Below, one piece after another: positions 36,140-45,362 of a stretch of DNA of 64,000 nucleotides. Origin of the DNA: Myxococcales bacterium (lineage in GTDB: Bacteria > UBA10199 > 2-02-FULL-44-16 > JAAZCA01); the NCBI GenBank assembly GCA_012513515.1, contig JAAZCA010000031.1, positions 1 through 64,000 on the forward strand, read 5' to 3'. The number at the start of each line of letters is the position of its first letter. Within the stretch, counting starts at the first letter, position 1. The position numbers and the translations under genes were made by a program. The notes beneath the pieces were generated by a model. That model was not told the origin of the DNA. It worked only from the letters and a program-made list of their open reading frames with translations, and searched no databases.

Positions 36140-37645
36140 ATGTCCATGGAACAATTGTTAGCACTGGCAGCGGTTTTAATCTTCGTAAGCGTGGTATCAA
36201 GTAAGATTTCCGACAAGTTTGCCATTCCGGTTCTGCTGATATTTCTCGCCGTGGGGATGCTCGCCGGTTCCGAGGGAATAGGCGGCATATTTTTCAACGA
36301 CACCAGAATAGCCAAATCCATAGGCGTAATCGCGCTGATCTTCATAATATTTTCCGGAGGTTTCGACACGGACTGGAAGGAGACCAAGCCGGTGCTCTGG
36401 CATGGGGTTCTGCTTTCGACAGTCGGCGTCTTCATAACCGCTGTGATCACCGGATTTTTCGCCATGTATGCCCTTGGCTTTTCGCTTCTCGAAGGGATGT
36501 TGCTGGGCTCGATAGTCTCATCGACGGATGCCGCTGCGGTTTTCAGCATCCTGCGCTCAAGAAACATCAGCCTGAAGCCGCCGCTCAAAGCCCTTCTTGA
36601 ATTTGAATCCGGAAGCAACGACCCCATGGCCGTTTTTCTCACTCTCGGAATAATAGGAATAATTACCTCGTCGGCCGAGATCAGCGCATCGACTCTGATA
36701 CTAAAATTCCTTCTGGATATGGGCGCGGGCGCTCTCATCGGTTACCTGATGGCAAGATTCAGTATCTTTTTCATAAACTTTCTGAAGCTGGAATACGAAG
36801 GGTTGTATCCGGTAATAATGATATCGCTTGTATTGCTTACCTACTCCGCCGCCGTCATCATGAAGGGGAATGGCTTTCTTGCGGTCTACATAGCCGGCCT
36901 AATGCTCGGTAAATCCGACATCCCAAACAAGAAGATGATAATGCGATTTCACGACGGAATCGCATGGCTGATGCAGATTGTCATGTTCGTAACTCTCGGC
37001 CTTTTGGTTTTCCCCTCGAAACTGATACCTCTGGCAGGAGTCGGAATGGCTCTGACTATGGTTCTCATGTTCGTGGCAAGGCCTGTCAGCGTATTTCTTT
37101 TACTTATTCCATTCAAACTCAGCATGCGTATGAAGACAATGGTAGCATGGACCGGTCTCAGGGGATCTGTTCCCATTATACTCGCAACATTTCCTCTGAT
37201 GGCCAATATCAGCCGTTCGTCGATGATGTTCAATATCGTCTTTTTTGTAGTGATCGCATCCGTGCTTATACAGGGGATGTCGATACCATTCGTGTCTAAA
37301 ATTCTAAAGGTGAACGCCCCCTTTCCAAGGCGCACCGACCACCCGATAGAATTTGAAAGAAAGGGCAAGATCGATGCGGATCTTACTGACATCATCGTCC
37401 CTTATGAATCCGAGGCGATAGGGAAAAAAATAGGCGAGCTTCCAATTCCAAAAGAACTCCTGATAGTTCTCATCTCCAGAAACGGAAAATACGTCATCCC
37501 TTCAGGAGATACCACTTTTGAGGCAGGTGACGTCCTCCTCGTTCTGGCAAGCGATCATGATTTTGCCGCGCTCAGTCGCGAGATAAGCAGGATAAAAAAG
37601 GTTGAAAAAACCCGAGATATCCAGCAGCCGTTTACATGCGTTTGA
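36140..37645 (+). CDS. K+/H+ antiporter with C-terminal TrkA-C domain (NhaP2/CvrA type)
   Basis: A 501-aa cation/proton antiporter (CPA1). About 12 hydrophobic helices span residues 5-385, with CPA motifs GGFDTDWKE, SSTDAAAVFSILR (the ion-binding Asp pair region) and FESGSNDPMAVFLTLG. A TrkA-C nucleotide/ion-sensing domain (LTDIIVPYESEAIGKKIGEL...FEAGDVLLVLA) covers residues 415-485. Length and domain order match NhaP2/CvrA, which exports K+ or Na+ under osmotic stress. It follows rnk, perhaps in one transcript. Confidence 0.9.
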   Translation: MSMEQLLALAAVLIFVSVVSSKISDKFAIPVLLIFLAVGMLAGSEGIGGIFFNDTRIAKSIGVIALIFIIFSGGFDTDWKETKPVLWHGVLLSTVGVFITAVITGFFAMYALGFSLLEGMLLGSIVSSTDAAAVFSILRSRNISLKPPLKALLEFESGSNDPMAVFLTLGIIGIITSSAEISASTLILKFLLDMGAGALIGYLMARFSIFFINFLKLEYEGLYPVIMISLVLLTYSAAVIMKGNGFLAVYIAGLMLGKSDIPNKKMIMRFHDGIAWLMQIVMFVTLGLLVFPSKLIPLAGVGMALTMVLMFVARPVSVFLLLIPFKLSMRMKTMVAWTGLRGSVPIILATFPLMANISRSSMMFNIVFFVVIASVLIQGMSIPFVSKILKVNAPFPRRTDHPIEFERKGKIDADLTDIIVPYESEAIGKKIGELPIPKELLIVLISRNGKYVIPSGDTTFEAGDVLLVLASDHDFAALSREISRIKKVEKTRDIQQPFTCV

Positions 37646-37683
37646 AATCTGCCTAGTATGCTGTAACCTCACAGGGAGGAAAT

Positions 37684-38304
37684 ATGAAGCTGAAAAAAGC
37701 AGTTTCACTTTTCGCAGTTATTCTAATCACGGCCATCTTCTTTTCGGGCTGCGCAAAAGATGATAGCCACTGGGGTCAGAAACTAGATGTCGATAAAAAA
37801 TGGTGGAAGGTCGAAGGGCAATCTTGGGATCGCAAAAACAATCTTTTCATGGCCGTGGGATATTCCAATCCGAACTGGAGCGATAAATACGATCAGAGGA
37901 AGAGCGCAGATTTGGATGCCCGCTCTCAGGCAGCATCCTTTATGAACAGCCTCGTAAAAAATTACATGCAGGAAACGAGAAGCCACAACTATTCCTTATC
38001 TGAGAGCTTCGTCGAAATCTCAGCCAACGAAACGGTTTTGGGTTCCGTCATAGTCGCCAGAAAGTATTGGAAAAAGAGGTATCATTCTCTCGTTAAGGTC
38101 GATCTCGGCTATTTCTTTTCCAATATCTACAAGAAATACGCAGCCGATATGGAGTCGAAGATAAAAAAATCTTCCCAATCAGTTTCGGCGGAAGAGATAA
38201 GCGCGAGGGTCTCCGCTTCTGTAGAGAAACTGAAAACTTTGGAGGTTCCTGCTATTGAAAAAAGCATCGTAGCGACTCCCAAAGCGGAGGGCATAGATGA
38301 ATAA
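37684..38304 (+). CDS. LPP20-like lipoprotein (206 aa)
   Basis: Signal peptide plus lipobox (FFSGC, Cys near residue 23) mark it for the outer membrane. The mature part, GYSNPNWSDKYDQRKSADLDARSQAASFMNSLVKNY, is the LPP20/COG3018 pattern, with residues preceding a beta region and a Ser/Ala-rich tail. It overlaps the following LPP20 gene by 8 bp. The four-gene set through 41851 looks like one operon. GGGAGG lies before the ATG. Confidence 0.72.
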   Translation: MKLKKAVSLFAVILITAIFFSGCAKDDSHWGQKLDVDKKWWKVEGQSWDRKNNLFMAVGYSNPNWSDKYDQRKSADLDARSQAASFMNSLVKNYMQETRSHNYSLSESFVEISANETVLGSVIVARKYWKKRYHSLVKVDLGYFFSNIYKKYAADMESKIKKSSQSVSAEEISARVSASVEKLKTLEVPAIEKSIVATPKAEGIDE

Positions 38305-39355
38305 ATTATTGCGCTTCGCAATTTTAGTCTGCGCATTCACGTTTTTATCCTCTCAGGCATCTGCTAAAAAACCTGACTGGATAGATGGAACGTCAAAAAA
38401 ATATCCCGAGCCACACTATTTCATAGGCATGGGTGAAGCGATGCTCGGAAAGGGTTCGGAAAAACAGGTTCACTCCCTCGCTGCAGACAGGGCACGCGCT
38501 GAAATAGCCAAGTCGATAAGGAGTAGCGTATCGGTGGATGAAAGATCGGGAAGAAAGGTTGAGTCTTCGGCAAAAGGAAAAAGTCGCGACCTTTCTCAGG
38601 ACTCGTATCAGAGTTCATCGGTCAGGATATCGGCAGGCCAGATACTGGAAGATGTTCAGATCAAAGAGTACTACAAGGATAAAAAAGAGGGGCGTCTCTA
38701 TGCTCTGGCCGCGCTCGACCGCCCGAAGGCCGCCAAGAGGCTCTCGGCAAGGCTCGATCAGGTGCTGAAAGAAATCTCCACCGAAATGGAGATGGGGCGC
38801 GAGGCGCAAGATGCCGGAAACTATCTTCCAGCGATGAAACGCTATAGCAACGCACTTTCGCTCTCCTCTGGAGCTTCCGATATCGCGGAACTAATTTCAA
38901 TATTGAAGCCTGCCGGCCCGTCACCACTATCGGAGGGATTGGCCACAGCGGAGATAAAGGAGCTGATTTCGAGGCTCGGCTCGATGATCGCTTTTGAAAT
39001 AAAAATAAACGACGAAAATTCTGCGATCAGACCCTACATAGTGCGCGGACTGAAAAATTACGGATTTTCTGTCGGCGCCGACACAGCCGGAGCCAAGAAA
39101 TCTTATACGCTCGATTGCAGGATTGATATCATCGAAAAAGGAACGATCGATATGGGGCCGGGGCTTCTGATGAATGTGTATCAGGCAGATCTTGATGTTG
39201 AGATAACCGACACTTCCGACAGCAATGTCATAGGATCGATGACATGGTCCGCAAACGCAAACGAGAAAAGTTCGGTTGCTGCTGAAAAATCCGCAGTACG
39301 CGCGCTTGGAAGGCTCGTGGAAAAACAGATCGGCGAAAAGTTGGTGGGGATTTAA
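38297..39355 (+). CDS. LPP20-family exported protein (352 aa)
   Basis: It has a signal peptide (MNKLLRFAILVCAFTFLSSQASA) but no lipobox Cys, so it is probably periplasmic. Residues 40-150 match LPP20 (IGMGEAMLG...ADRARAEIAKSIRSSV...YYKDKKEGRLYALAALDRP). The C-terminal half (about 220-350) adds a second domain with a beta meander (KSYTLDCRIDIIEKGTIDMGPG). LPP20-like proteins commonly sit near lpoB homologs in Gram-negative bacteria. Confidence 0.75.
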   Translation: MNKLLRFAILVCAFTFLSSQASAKKPDWIDGTSKKYPEPHYFIGMGEAMLGKGSEKQVHSLAADRARAEIAKSIRSSVSVDERSGRKVESSAKGKSRDLSQDSYQSSSVRISAGQILEDVQIKEYYKDKKEGRLYALAALDRPKAAKRLSARLDQVLKEISTEMEMGREAQDAGNYLPAMKRYSNALSLSSGASDIAELISILKPAGPSPLSEGLATAEIKELISRLGSMIAFEIKINDENSAIRPYIVRGLKNYGFSVGADTAGAKKSYTLDCRIDIIEKGTIDMGPGLLMNVYQADLDVEITDTSDSNVIGSMTWSANANEKSSVAAEKSAVRALGRLVEKQIGEKLVGI

Positions 39356-39382
39356 GTTAAACAAAAACTGAAAGGAAAATTT

Positions 39383-39985
39383 ATGAAGCGATATCTATCC
39401 ACGATAATTGTAATAACCTCGCTCTTCATGGTCGCATCGTGTGGAAGCAAGAGCGTCTATACGAAAGGCAAATACATCAACCCTGAAGAGGTAAAACTCC
39501 TGAGCGACAAATTCGTGGAAGCCGACCTTCAGATGATTGCAGACACCCTTACGAATTCTCTTCTCTCAAGCGATCTTGTGGCCGAACAATCTAAAAAGCC
39601 TTCGATAATAATCAGCCTTTTTACCAATGGAACCGACGAGCATATCGATATCCTGTCGCTGACAAACAACATAAGAACGGACCTGATGAAATCGAAACAG
39701 TTTCGATTCCTAAATGAGCGACTCAGAAAAAAGATGGCGGAGGAATACGAATATCAGGCCTCCGGCTACGTCGATCCCGAAACTGCCAAGATGAAGGGAA
39801 AACAGATCGGCGCGGACTGGTTGATATCAGGGCACATCTCCTCCATCAGACAACCGGTTGGAAAAGATGAGATCGTCTATTACAAGACTACGCTGGAAGT
39901 CACCGATCTCGAGACCTCTGAAATACTCTGGGCAGATGAAGTAGAGCTTAAAAAAGCATTCAAGCGCAAAAAGGTTAGGTTCTAG
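39383..39985 (+). CDS. LpoB-like PBP-activator lipoprotein
   Basis: A 200-aa lipoprotein with lipobox MVASC (Cys20). The mature part has the LpoB/CsgG-like core: KFVEADLQMIADTLTNSLLSS, PSIIISLFTNGTDEHIDILSLTNNIRTDLMKS, RKKMAEEYEYQASGYVDPETAKMKGKQIGADWLISGHIS, and a final beta strand. E. coli LpoB stimulates the peptidoglycan synthase PBP1B from the outer membrane. Whether this copy contacts a PBP is untested; the neighbouring LPP20 and COG3014 genes recur with LpoB in gammaproteobacteria. Confidence 0.78.
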   Translation: MKRYLSTIIVITSLFMVASCGSKSVYTKGKYINPEEVKLLSDKFVEADLQMIADTLTNSLLSSDLVAEQSKKPSIIISLFTNGTDEHIDILSLTNNIRTDLMKSKQFRFLNERLRKKMAEEYEYQASGYVDPETAKMKGKQIGADWLISGHISSIRQPVGKDEIVYYKTTLEVTDLETSEILWADEVELKKAFKRKKVRF

Positions 39986-39988
39986 CAG

Positions 39989-41851
39989 ATGAGCAAGCCT
40001 CCCCTGCGAGCTTTGTCGATTTTATTGGCGATAGCAACAATTCCGCTGGCGTCGTGTTCATCCACTTATATGAAGAGTGCGGATGGAGCCCATCGCGCCA
40101 TGTATCGTGGCGATTATAAGCGTGCGATCAATCTGATAAATGCCGTAAAACCCGCACAGAAAGATGCGCTCCTTCACCTGATGGACAAGGGGATGATCCT
40201 GCACGCTGCCGGACACTACGAAGAGAGCAATAAGGTTCTTTTCGAAGCGGAGGATCTTGCAAAAGGGATACGTTCCAAGAGCCTTTCGCGCGAGGTTGGG
40301 GCTACGCTTGGCAGCGAAGAGGCGACCGAATACTCCGGCGACAATCATGAAGTCGTGATGATTGCCGTCACGAGGATGCTCAACTTCCTAATGCTTGACG
40401 ATTGGAATTCAGCTCTCGTGGAAGTGAGAAGGGTTGGAAATATCGCTGCGGATTATTACGGTTCTTCAAAAAATTTCGACAACGCCTTTGCGATATATCT
40501 CTCGGCTGTTATATGGGAAACGCTGGGACACTTAAATGACGCCTACATAGATTATAAAAGACTGGCGTCGCTCAATAAAAATATCCCCTATTATTCAAGC
40601 GATCTGAAAAGTTCCGCGAAGAGGCTCGGTCTTTCAGCCAATCTACCGCAAAAGCTTTCCACTCCATTGGAAACGCCTGAAAATTACAGATCGCACGGAG
40701 CTGGCGAGCTCATAGTGATACTGCAGAGCGGGCGTTCACCGAAATTCGTATCTGAATACGTATCCGATGGGCTGATCACTATGGCAGTTCCAATAGCGTT
40801 TGTATGGCCTGACTCGCCTGCGATGGCAGATGTCATCGTAGATGGAAAAAGCATCGGCGGAACTTATCCATTCTACAATGTGTCCGACGATGTGATGCGC
40901 GCAATGAAAAGCCGTCAGAAGCGCACGCTGGTCAGAAAAATTATCAAAAGCTCTGTGCAGACCGGCCTTTATGGGGCGAGCTATAACCTGATGAAATCTG
41001 ATGATTCGGCAGAACAGGGGCTCGGCCTCGCGCTTGGAATCGCCGGGCTTTTGATGTCGGCATCCGAAAAGGCGGATGAAAGGAGCTGGCGCACCCTTCC
41101 AGCCCACTATGAAATAGGAAGGTTCTATCTGAAGCCGGGAAAGAGTGAAGTCTCGGTAGTCTCCAGATCCGGGGCTAAAATAGTTTCAAAAGATGTTGAG
41201 ATCTCCAAGGAGAAACCCGTCCTTATCCTTGCCCACGTCCCTTGGGACGGAATCGATACGCCAAAGAGGTATGCTGCTAAGCAGAGTGAACAAAAAAATA
41301 TCTCCGAAAAGGAGAGGACCATCTCAAAGGAGATCAGGAAAAGACCCTCTGATGGAAATCTAAAAATAGATTTGGCGGAGGCAAAAATAGAGAACGGGGA
41401 TTACGACATCGAAAAGCTGCTTTTGGATGGAATTTCGCAGGGAGGAGATAATATCCGCGGATATTCACTTCTTACCGTATCACTAGCTGTAAAAGGGGAT
41501 TATATTCCGGCATCCAAAACCGCGCAAAAAGCAGGGCTAACATCCTATGCAGACGCACTCGCCTACGCCGGCGGTGAAAAGAGCTCCGCCCCAAAATCAT
41601 CGTACTCTCCTTCGGAGGGGAGGGTCAAAGGCTTTTCAAGTTTTACGCACGGGCTCGTTGCTGAAAAAGACGGAAATCATAAGGAGGCCTGCCGACTCTT
41701 TTTAAAATCATACGAGGATGGTTTAAAAGGCAAGCCGGTTATCAAAAAGACGCTTGCCGCCCTCGGCGCCTCCGGGGATGATTTCAAGAAATCTGCTGAA
41801 GGCAGGGCCATAGCCGACAAGTTCATCGATGAATATCTCGAGATGTACTAG
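39989..41851 (+). CDS. COG3014-like large lipoprotein
   Basis: A 620-aa lipoprotein with lipobox PLASC (Cys23). The first 230 residues are TPR-like helices (MYRGDYKRAINLINAVKP, KGMILHAAGHYEESNKVLFEAEDLA, FDNAFAIYLSAVIWETLGHLNDAYIDYKRL). A central beta domain follows (GAGELIVILQSGRSPKF...), and a second TPR-like stretch near the C-terminus (HGLVAEKDGNHKEACRLFLKSYEDG). It begins 3 nt after lpoB. The set resembles gammaproteobacterial COG3018-COG3417-COG3014 clusters tied to envelope functions. Confidence 0.75.
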   Translation: MSKPPLRALSILLAIATIPLASCSSTYMKSADGAHRAMYRGDYKRAINLINAVKPAQKDALLHLMDKGMILHAAGHYEESNKVLFEAEDLAKGIRSKSLSREVGATLGSEEATEYSGDNHEVVMIAVTRMLNFLMLDDWNSALVEVRRVGNIAADYYGSSKNFDNAFAIYLSAVIWETLGHLNDAYIDYKRLASLNKNIPYYSSDLKSSAKRLGLSANLPQKLSTPLETPENYRSHGAGELIVILQSGRSPKFVSEYVSDGLITMAVPIAFVWPDSPAMADVIVDGKSIGGTYPFYNVSDDVMRAMKSRQKRTLVRKIIKSSVQTGLYGASYNLMKSDDSAEQGLGLALGIAGLLMSASEKADERSWRTLPAHYEIGRFYLKPGKSEVSVVSRSGAKIVSKDVEISKEKPVLILAHVPWDGIDTPKRYAAKQSEQKNISEKERTISKEIRKRPSDGNLKIDLAEAKIENGDYDIEKLLLDGISQGGDNIRGYSLLTVSLAVKGDYIPASKTAQKAGLTSYADALAYAGGEKSSAPKSSYSPSEGRVKGFSSFTHGLVAEKDGNHKEACRLFLKSYEDGLKGKPVIKKTLAALGASGDDFKKSAEGRAIADKFIDEYLEMY

Positions 41852-41911
41852 CCGCAATATGATCTGACAGTCCGTATTTCCAGCCACAATCCAACCTTGC
41901 AACTGCAGATT

Positions 41912-42170
41912 AAACATCAAGAAGCTAGAATCTAGAAGTGAGAGGCGATTTCTACAGGCGAGGTTTTTCTAGCTTCTAGCCCCTCGCTTCTGGCCTCTGT
42001 TTTTCTCAGTCACGGTTGTTACGGGATCCCCGATTAAACCGCTCGGGGATGACAACCTTTTCGCCATTCGGGGATGACGACCATACTGTCATTCCCGCAT
42101 GATTTAAGCCGCCGCTACCGCGGGGTTCCGACCGCTCACCAGTTACGAGTCACCAGTCACAAGTCACGGC
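41912..42170. repeat. Mosaic intergenic repeat copy (long)
   Basis: Modules in order: AAACATCAAGAAGCTAGAAT, CTACAGGCGAGGTTTTTC, CTAGCTTCTAGCCCCTCGC, GTCACGGTTGTTACGGGATCC, TCGGGGATGACAACC, the 44-bp core inverted (42088-42131), and AGTTACGAGTCACCAGTC. The element abuts the radical SAM stop codon. Nothing else is in the 41852-42172 gap. Confidence 0.88.
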
Positions 42171-42172
42171 TG

Positions 42173-43597
42173 CTACTGGGCCGCCGCATCGGGCTCTTTT
42201 TCTGAAGTATCGGAAAATTTCTTCCTCATGCTATGAATGTAATCGGTACCTCTGCGGTAGAGCTTTTCGTATTTCTCATTCCATACCGGTTCTGTGAGTT
42301 TTGCATATTCCCTTGAGAATTGGTCGATATTTTCCTTCAGCTCCTTTGCGATCTTGTCTGCGGTTGCGTAAGAGAGCTTCGCGCCAGATTCTGCTATCGC
42401 TTCGCGCCAGCATTCCGGCACATCTATGATCATGCAGGGACGAAGGAGATTGTCGCTATACGGCTGCCTTCTTCTTATCGCCCTGAAGAGTTTCGAATCT
42501 CGAAGTATCTCGAGAAGTGAGCTGTCGTATACGTTCATATCGGAAGCTTGAGCAAATACACATGGCTCAGCATCCCCCTTATTATTGACGTGAAGGTAGC
42601 GCCTGCCGCCGGCGAGACAACCCCCTACCAGAGGGCCATCGCACCAGAAATCAGCCAGAATGATCGACTTCTCTCGCCTAAGCTGCAAAATACGTTCGAA
42701 CCTGAGCATCCTTTGCTCAGGGGTTGGGACGAGTTCAAAGGCTGGCTCACGCCCTATAGGCATATACTGAAAGTAATAACCGACGTCGCATCCAAGATTC
42801 GAATAGTAATCGACTAGCTCATCTGAAAGCAGCATATCGTTGTTCTCACGAGTCGCTGTTCCTGAGAAACCAAATGGCACGCCAGCGGCCTTCAATTTTG
42901 CCATAGCCTTTTCGACCCTTTTGAAATGCCCCTTGCCGCGACGCCTGTCTGTCTGCTCCTCGAACCCCTCTATGCTTATGCAAGGAAGGACGTTGCCGAG
43001 CCTCGCAATTTTTTCGACGTGATCCTTCTCTGCGAGCGTTACTCCGCTGGTGTAGGTCTGAAAGTAAGCATCGCTGTGCTTCTCGAATATTTCGAAAATC
43101 CTGTCGTATATGTAGGGCTCGCCGCCGCTTATAACGAAGAAGTAGATTCCCATCTCCTTGGCCTGTGTGATCAACCTGTCGAAGGCCTCAAAGCTCAGGT
43201 CGGAATCTTTTGAATGTTCGGCAGCATAGCAGCCATAGCAGCGCAAAGGACAGCGCTGAGTCGGGCTGACCACAAGAAGAACGGGGATATCGAAGCCGAG
43301 GGCATCACGAATGGCATTTCTCTTTTTCTGCCCGGCTACGCCTTCGTTTATGATCATGTTCTCGATTATGGCGCGTTTGCAATTTGAATTAGCCCTTTTG
43401 AAGACCTTGCGCAGCGTGCAAAAAATTTTCTCGATGAACTCCTGACCGGCCGGGTAGTTGTTCTCGCCGCAGAGTTTTTTCATCGTGTTTATGACCGTCT
43501 TTTCGGGAATATATGGAAGGACTTTAAAAAGCCCCTTCACAATCGGCTTCGTGAAAGCCAGCCTAACCCTCGTTGAAGTCGGGATCGTATAATGCAT
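42173..43597 (-). CDS. Radical SAM protein of unknown function
   Basis: A 474-aa radical SAM enzyme. The cluster motif CPLRCYGCY (C-x3-C-x2-C) is near residue 125, with VISGGEPYIYD (the GGE SAM motif), CISIEGFEEQTD and GFSGTATRENND as later TIM-barrel strands. A late Cys region (FWCDGPLVGGCLAGGRRYLHVNNKGDAEPCVF) resembles an auxiliary-cluster (SPASM-like) segment, and GDAEPCVFAQ is typical. I start at ATG 43597 because AAGGAG lies 6 nt upstream; the ORF's first Met is 9 codons earlier. The reaction is unknown. The stop codon lies within the edge of a mosaic repeat. Confidence 0.85.
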   Translation of the reverse strand: MHYTIPTSTRVRLAFTKPIVKGLFKVLPYIPEKTVINTMKKLCGENNYPAGQEFIEKIFCTLRKVFKRANSNCKRAIIENMIINEGVAGQKKRNAIRDALGFDIPVLLVVSPTQRCPLRCYGCYAAEHSKDSDLSFEAFDRLITQAKEMGIYFFVISGGEPYIYDRIFEIFEKHSDAYFQTYTSGVTLAEKDHVEKIARLGNVLPCISIEGFEEQTDRRRGKGHFKRVEKAMAKLKAAGVPFGFSGTATRENNDMLLSDELVDYYSNLGCDVGYYFQYMPIGREPAFELVPTPEQRMLRFERILQLRREKSIILADFWCDGPLVGGCLAGGRRYLHVNNKGDAEPCVFAQASDMNVYDSSLLEILRDSKLFRAIRRRQPYSDNLLRPCMIIDVPECWREAIAESGAKLSYATADKIAKELKENIDQFSREYAKLTEPVWNEKYEKLYRRGTDYIHSMRKKFSDTSEKEPDAAAQ

Positions 43598-43794
43598 CGT
43601 GCGCTCCTTTTCAATTGCGTTCAATCGGTTCTAAACGTTACAAACATCTGTTATATAAAGGGAAAATACCCGCGCCTTACTGCAACTTTTATCCCCATTT
43701 TTCAAGCTTTATATTTATAAAATGTGTAACTTCCCCCTCTTCCGGAGAGAGGGGTGGTGTGCGTTCCCCCAAAAAAACATTATAAATTAACTGG

Positions 43795-44037
43795 TTATTT
43801 GTGTAGACAAGAAGAATTGGGGAGAGGAGCGGTATCTCTCCCCCGAGAGAAGAGGATCGAGGCAGTGTAAAAAATCCCTCCGCGCGAGACCTTGCCGCCG
43901 GGCATCGGAGTCATTATGTATTTTATGTCCATGACCTCGAAACCCGCGCAGTCTGGATGTTCGAGCGCGGCGTTGATCCGTTCCTCCAAATCGTACGGAC
44001 TGGTCGCTTCGACAACCTTGACCTTATACTGAGACAT
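43795..44037 (-). CDS. Small conserved-looking protein, possibly Cse60-like
   Basis: An 80-aa frame. Residues 1-65 look like a compact alpha/beta protein: MSQYKVKVVEATSPYDLEERINAAL then VMDIKYIMTP and GGIFYTASILFSR, a pattern reminiscent of the small Cse60/DUF2758 proteins. The last 15 residues (DTAPLPNSSCLHK) lie in a GGGGAGAG/CTCTCCCC hairpin related to repeat P, so the natural ending may have been altered. It is downstream of serS on the same strand, 21 bp away. Confidence 0.5.
   Translation of the reverse strand: MSQYKVKVVEATSPYDLEERINAALEHPDCAGFEVMDIKYIMTPMPGGKVSRGGIFYTASILFSRGRDTAPLPNSSCLHK
43819..43843. repeat. Variant of palindromic repeat P
   Basis: GGGGAGAG-N9-CTCTCCCC lies in the last codons of the 80-aa gene. 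The loop and flanks differ from other P copies, so the relationship is tentative. Confidence 0.45.
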
Positions 44038-44058
44038 CCAACCTCCGACTGGCAGAAA

Positions 44059-45339
44059 CTACCTGCCGATCCGTTCTATTCCATCCATGTAGGGAAGGAG
44101 GGGCTTGGGGATGAGCACGCTGCCATCCTCCTGCTGATAGTTTTCCAATATGGATATGATAGCGCGGCTTACCGCGATGGCGGTCCCATTTAACATATGC
44201 ACAAAGAAAGTTTTTTTATCGGCCTCCCTTTTAAAGCGCACTTTCAGGCGACGAGCCTGATAGTCGGTGCAGTTCGATGTGGATGTCACTTCCCCCCATT
44301 CGCCGGATTCGCCACGCCCCGGCATCCACGCCTCGAGGTCGTATTTCCTGTAGGCGGGCCCTCCTAGGTCTCCGGTGCATATATCCAGAACGCGGTACGG
44401 GATACCGAGTCCCTGAAAAATTTTTTCCTCGAGGCCTACGAACTCTTCGTGCATCTCCTCAGAGCTCTCCGGAGTGGTGAAGGCGAACATCTCTATCTTT
44501 GTAAACTGGTGAACGCGGTAAAGCCCCTTCGATTCGCGCCCCGCTGCACCCGCTTCCGTTCTGAAGCAGTGCGAAACGCCGACGTATTTTTTCGGAAGTT
44601 CGGACTCGGAAAGAACCGTATCCGAAAGCATCCCGCCAAGAGTTATCTCGGCGGTGGCAATCAGGCAAAGGTCGCTGTTCTCCACGGAATAAATCTGAGT
44701 CTCCTCGCCCCTGGGATTGAAACCTATTCCGTCAAGTATCGAAGCCCTCGCAAGATCCGGCGTCATGATTGGAACAAATCCTTTGCGCCGCAGGATCGAA
44801 AGTGCGTAAGCGATAAGCGCGTTCTCCAGAAGCACCGCCTCGTTTTTCAGATAGTAGAACTTCTGACCGGCGACCTTCGCACCAGATTCAAAATCTATCA
44901 GATCGAGCTTCTCGCCGAGCTGAACATGGTCGAGCGGCTTGAATGAAAATTTTGCCGGTTCACCCCACCGCCGTATTTCGCGGTTGCCCTCCTCCCCGGC
45001 CGCAACAGGGGCAGATGGATGCGTCATATTTGGAATTTCCCGCACGAGAAGATCCAGCTCCTTCTCGACTTCGGCCAGCTCTGCGTCTGCATCTACAGCG
45101 CGCTGCTTTAATTCCTTGCCCTTTTCGATGAGTGCCGTTTTTTCCTGATCGGAGAGTTTGGCTTTCATCGACTTGGCGTTTTCATTCTGTTCGCGCCTGA
45201 TCTCCTCCGCACCCTGAATCAGAGTTCTGCGTTTTTCATCTAGGGAAGTAAATCGGGCGAGATCGACACGAACATTTCTGTCGGCGCAGTTCTTGCGCAC
45301 GGCATCGAGATTTTCTCTTATAAATTTCAGATCGAGCAT
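44059..45339 (-). CDS. serS: Seryl-tRNA synthetase
   Basis: A 426-aa class II aminoacyl-tRNA synthetase. The N-terminal coiled-coil that grips the tRNA variable arm is present (RFTSLDEKRRTLIQGAEEIRREQNENAKSMKAKL...AELAEVEKELDLLV). Motif 2 (SHCFRTEAGAAGRESKGLYRVHQFTKIEMF) and motif 3 (NGTAIAVSRAIISILENYQ) are complete. MLDLKFIRENLDAVRKN is the standard start. Followed by the 80-aa gene; preceded by the DsbA-type lipoprotein gene on the same strand with a 23-bp gap. Confidence 0.97.
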   Translation of the reverse strand: MLDLKFIRENLDAVRKNCADRNVRVDLARFTSLDEKRRTLIQGAEEIRREQNENAKSMKAKLSDQEKTALIEKGKELKQRAVDADAELAEVEKELDLLVREIPNMTHPSAPVAAGEEGNREIRRWGEPAKFSFKPLDHVQLGEKLDLIDFESGAKVAGQKFYYLKNEAVLLENALIAYALSILRRKGFVPIMTPDLARASILDGIGFNPRGEETQIYSVENSDLCLIATAEITLGGMLSDTVLSESELPKKYVGVSHCFRTEAGAAGRESKGLYRVHQFTKIEMFAFTTPESSEEMHEEFVGLEEKIFQGLGIPYRVLDICTGDLGGPAYRKYDLEAWMPGRGESGEWGEVTSTSNCTDYQARRLKVRFKREADKKTFFVHMLNGTAIAVSRAIISILENYQQEDGSVLIPKPLLPYMDGIERIGR

Positions 45340-45362
45340 ATTTCACCAGCCAGTCCTGTGGT

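Noticed and set aside
43730-43760. Terminator hairpin between the 80-aa gene and the radical SAM gene
   Set aside because: CCCTCT/AGAGGG stem is short and has no clear T-run.
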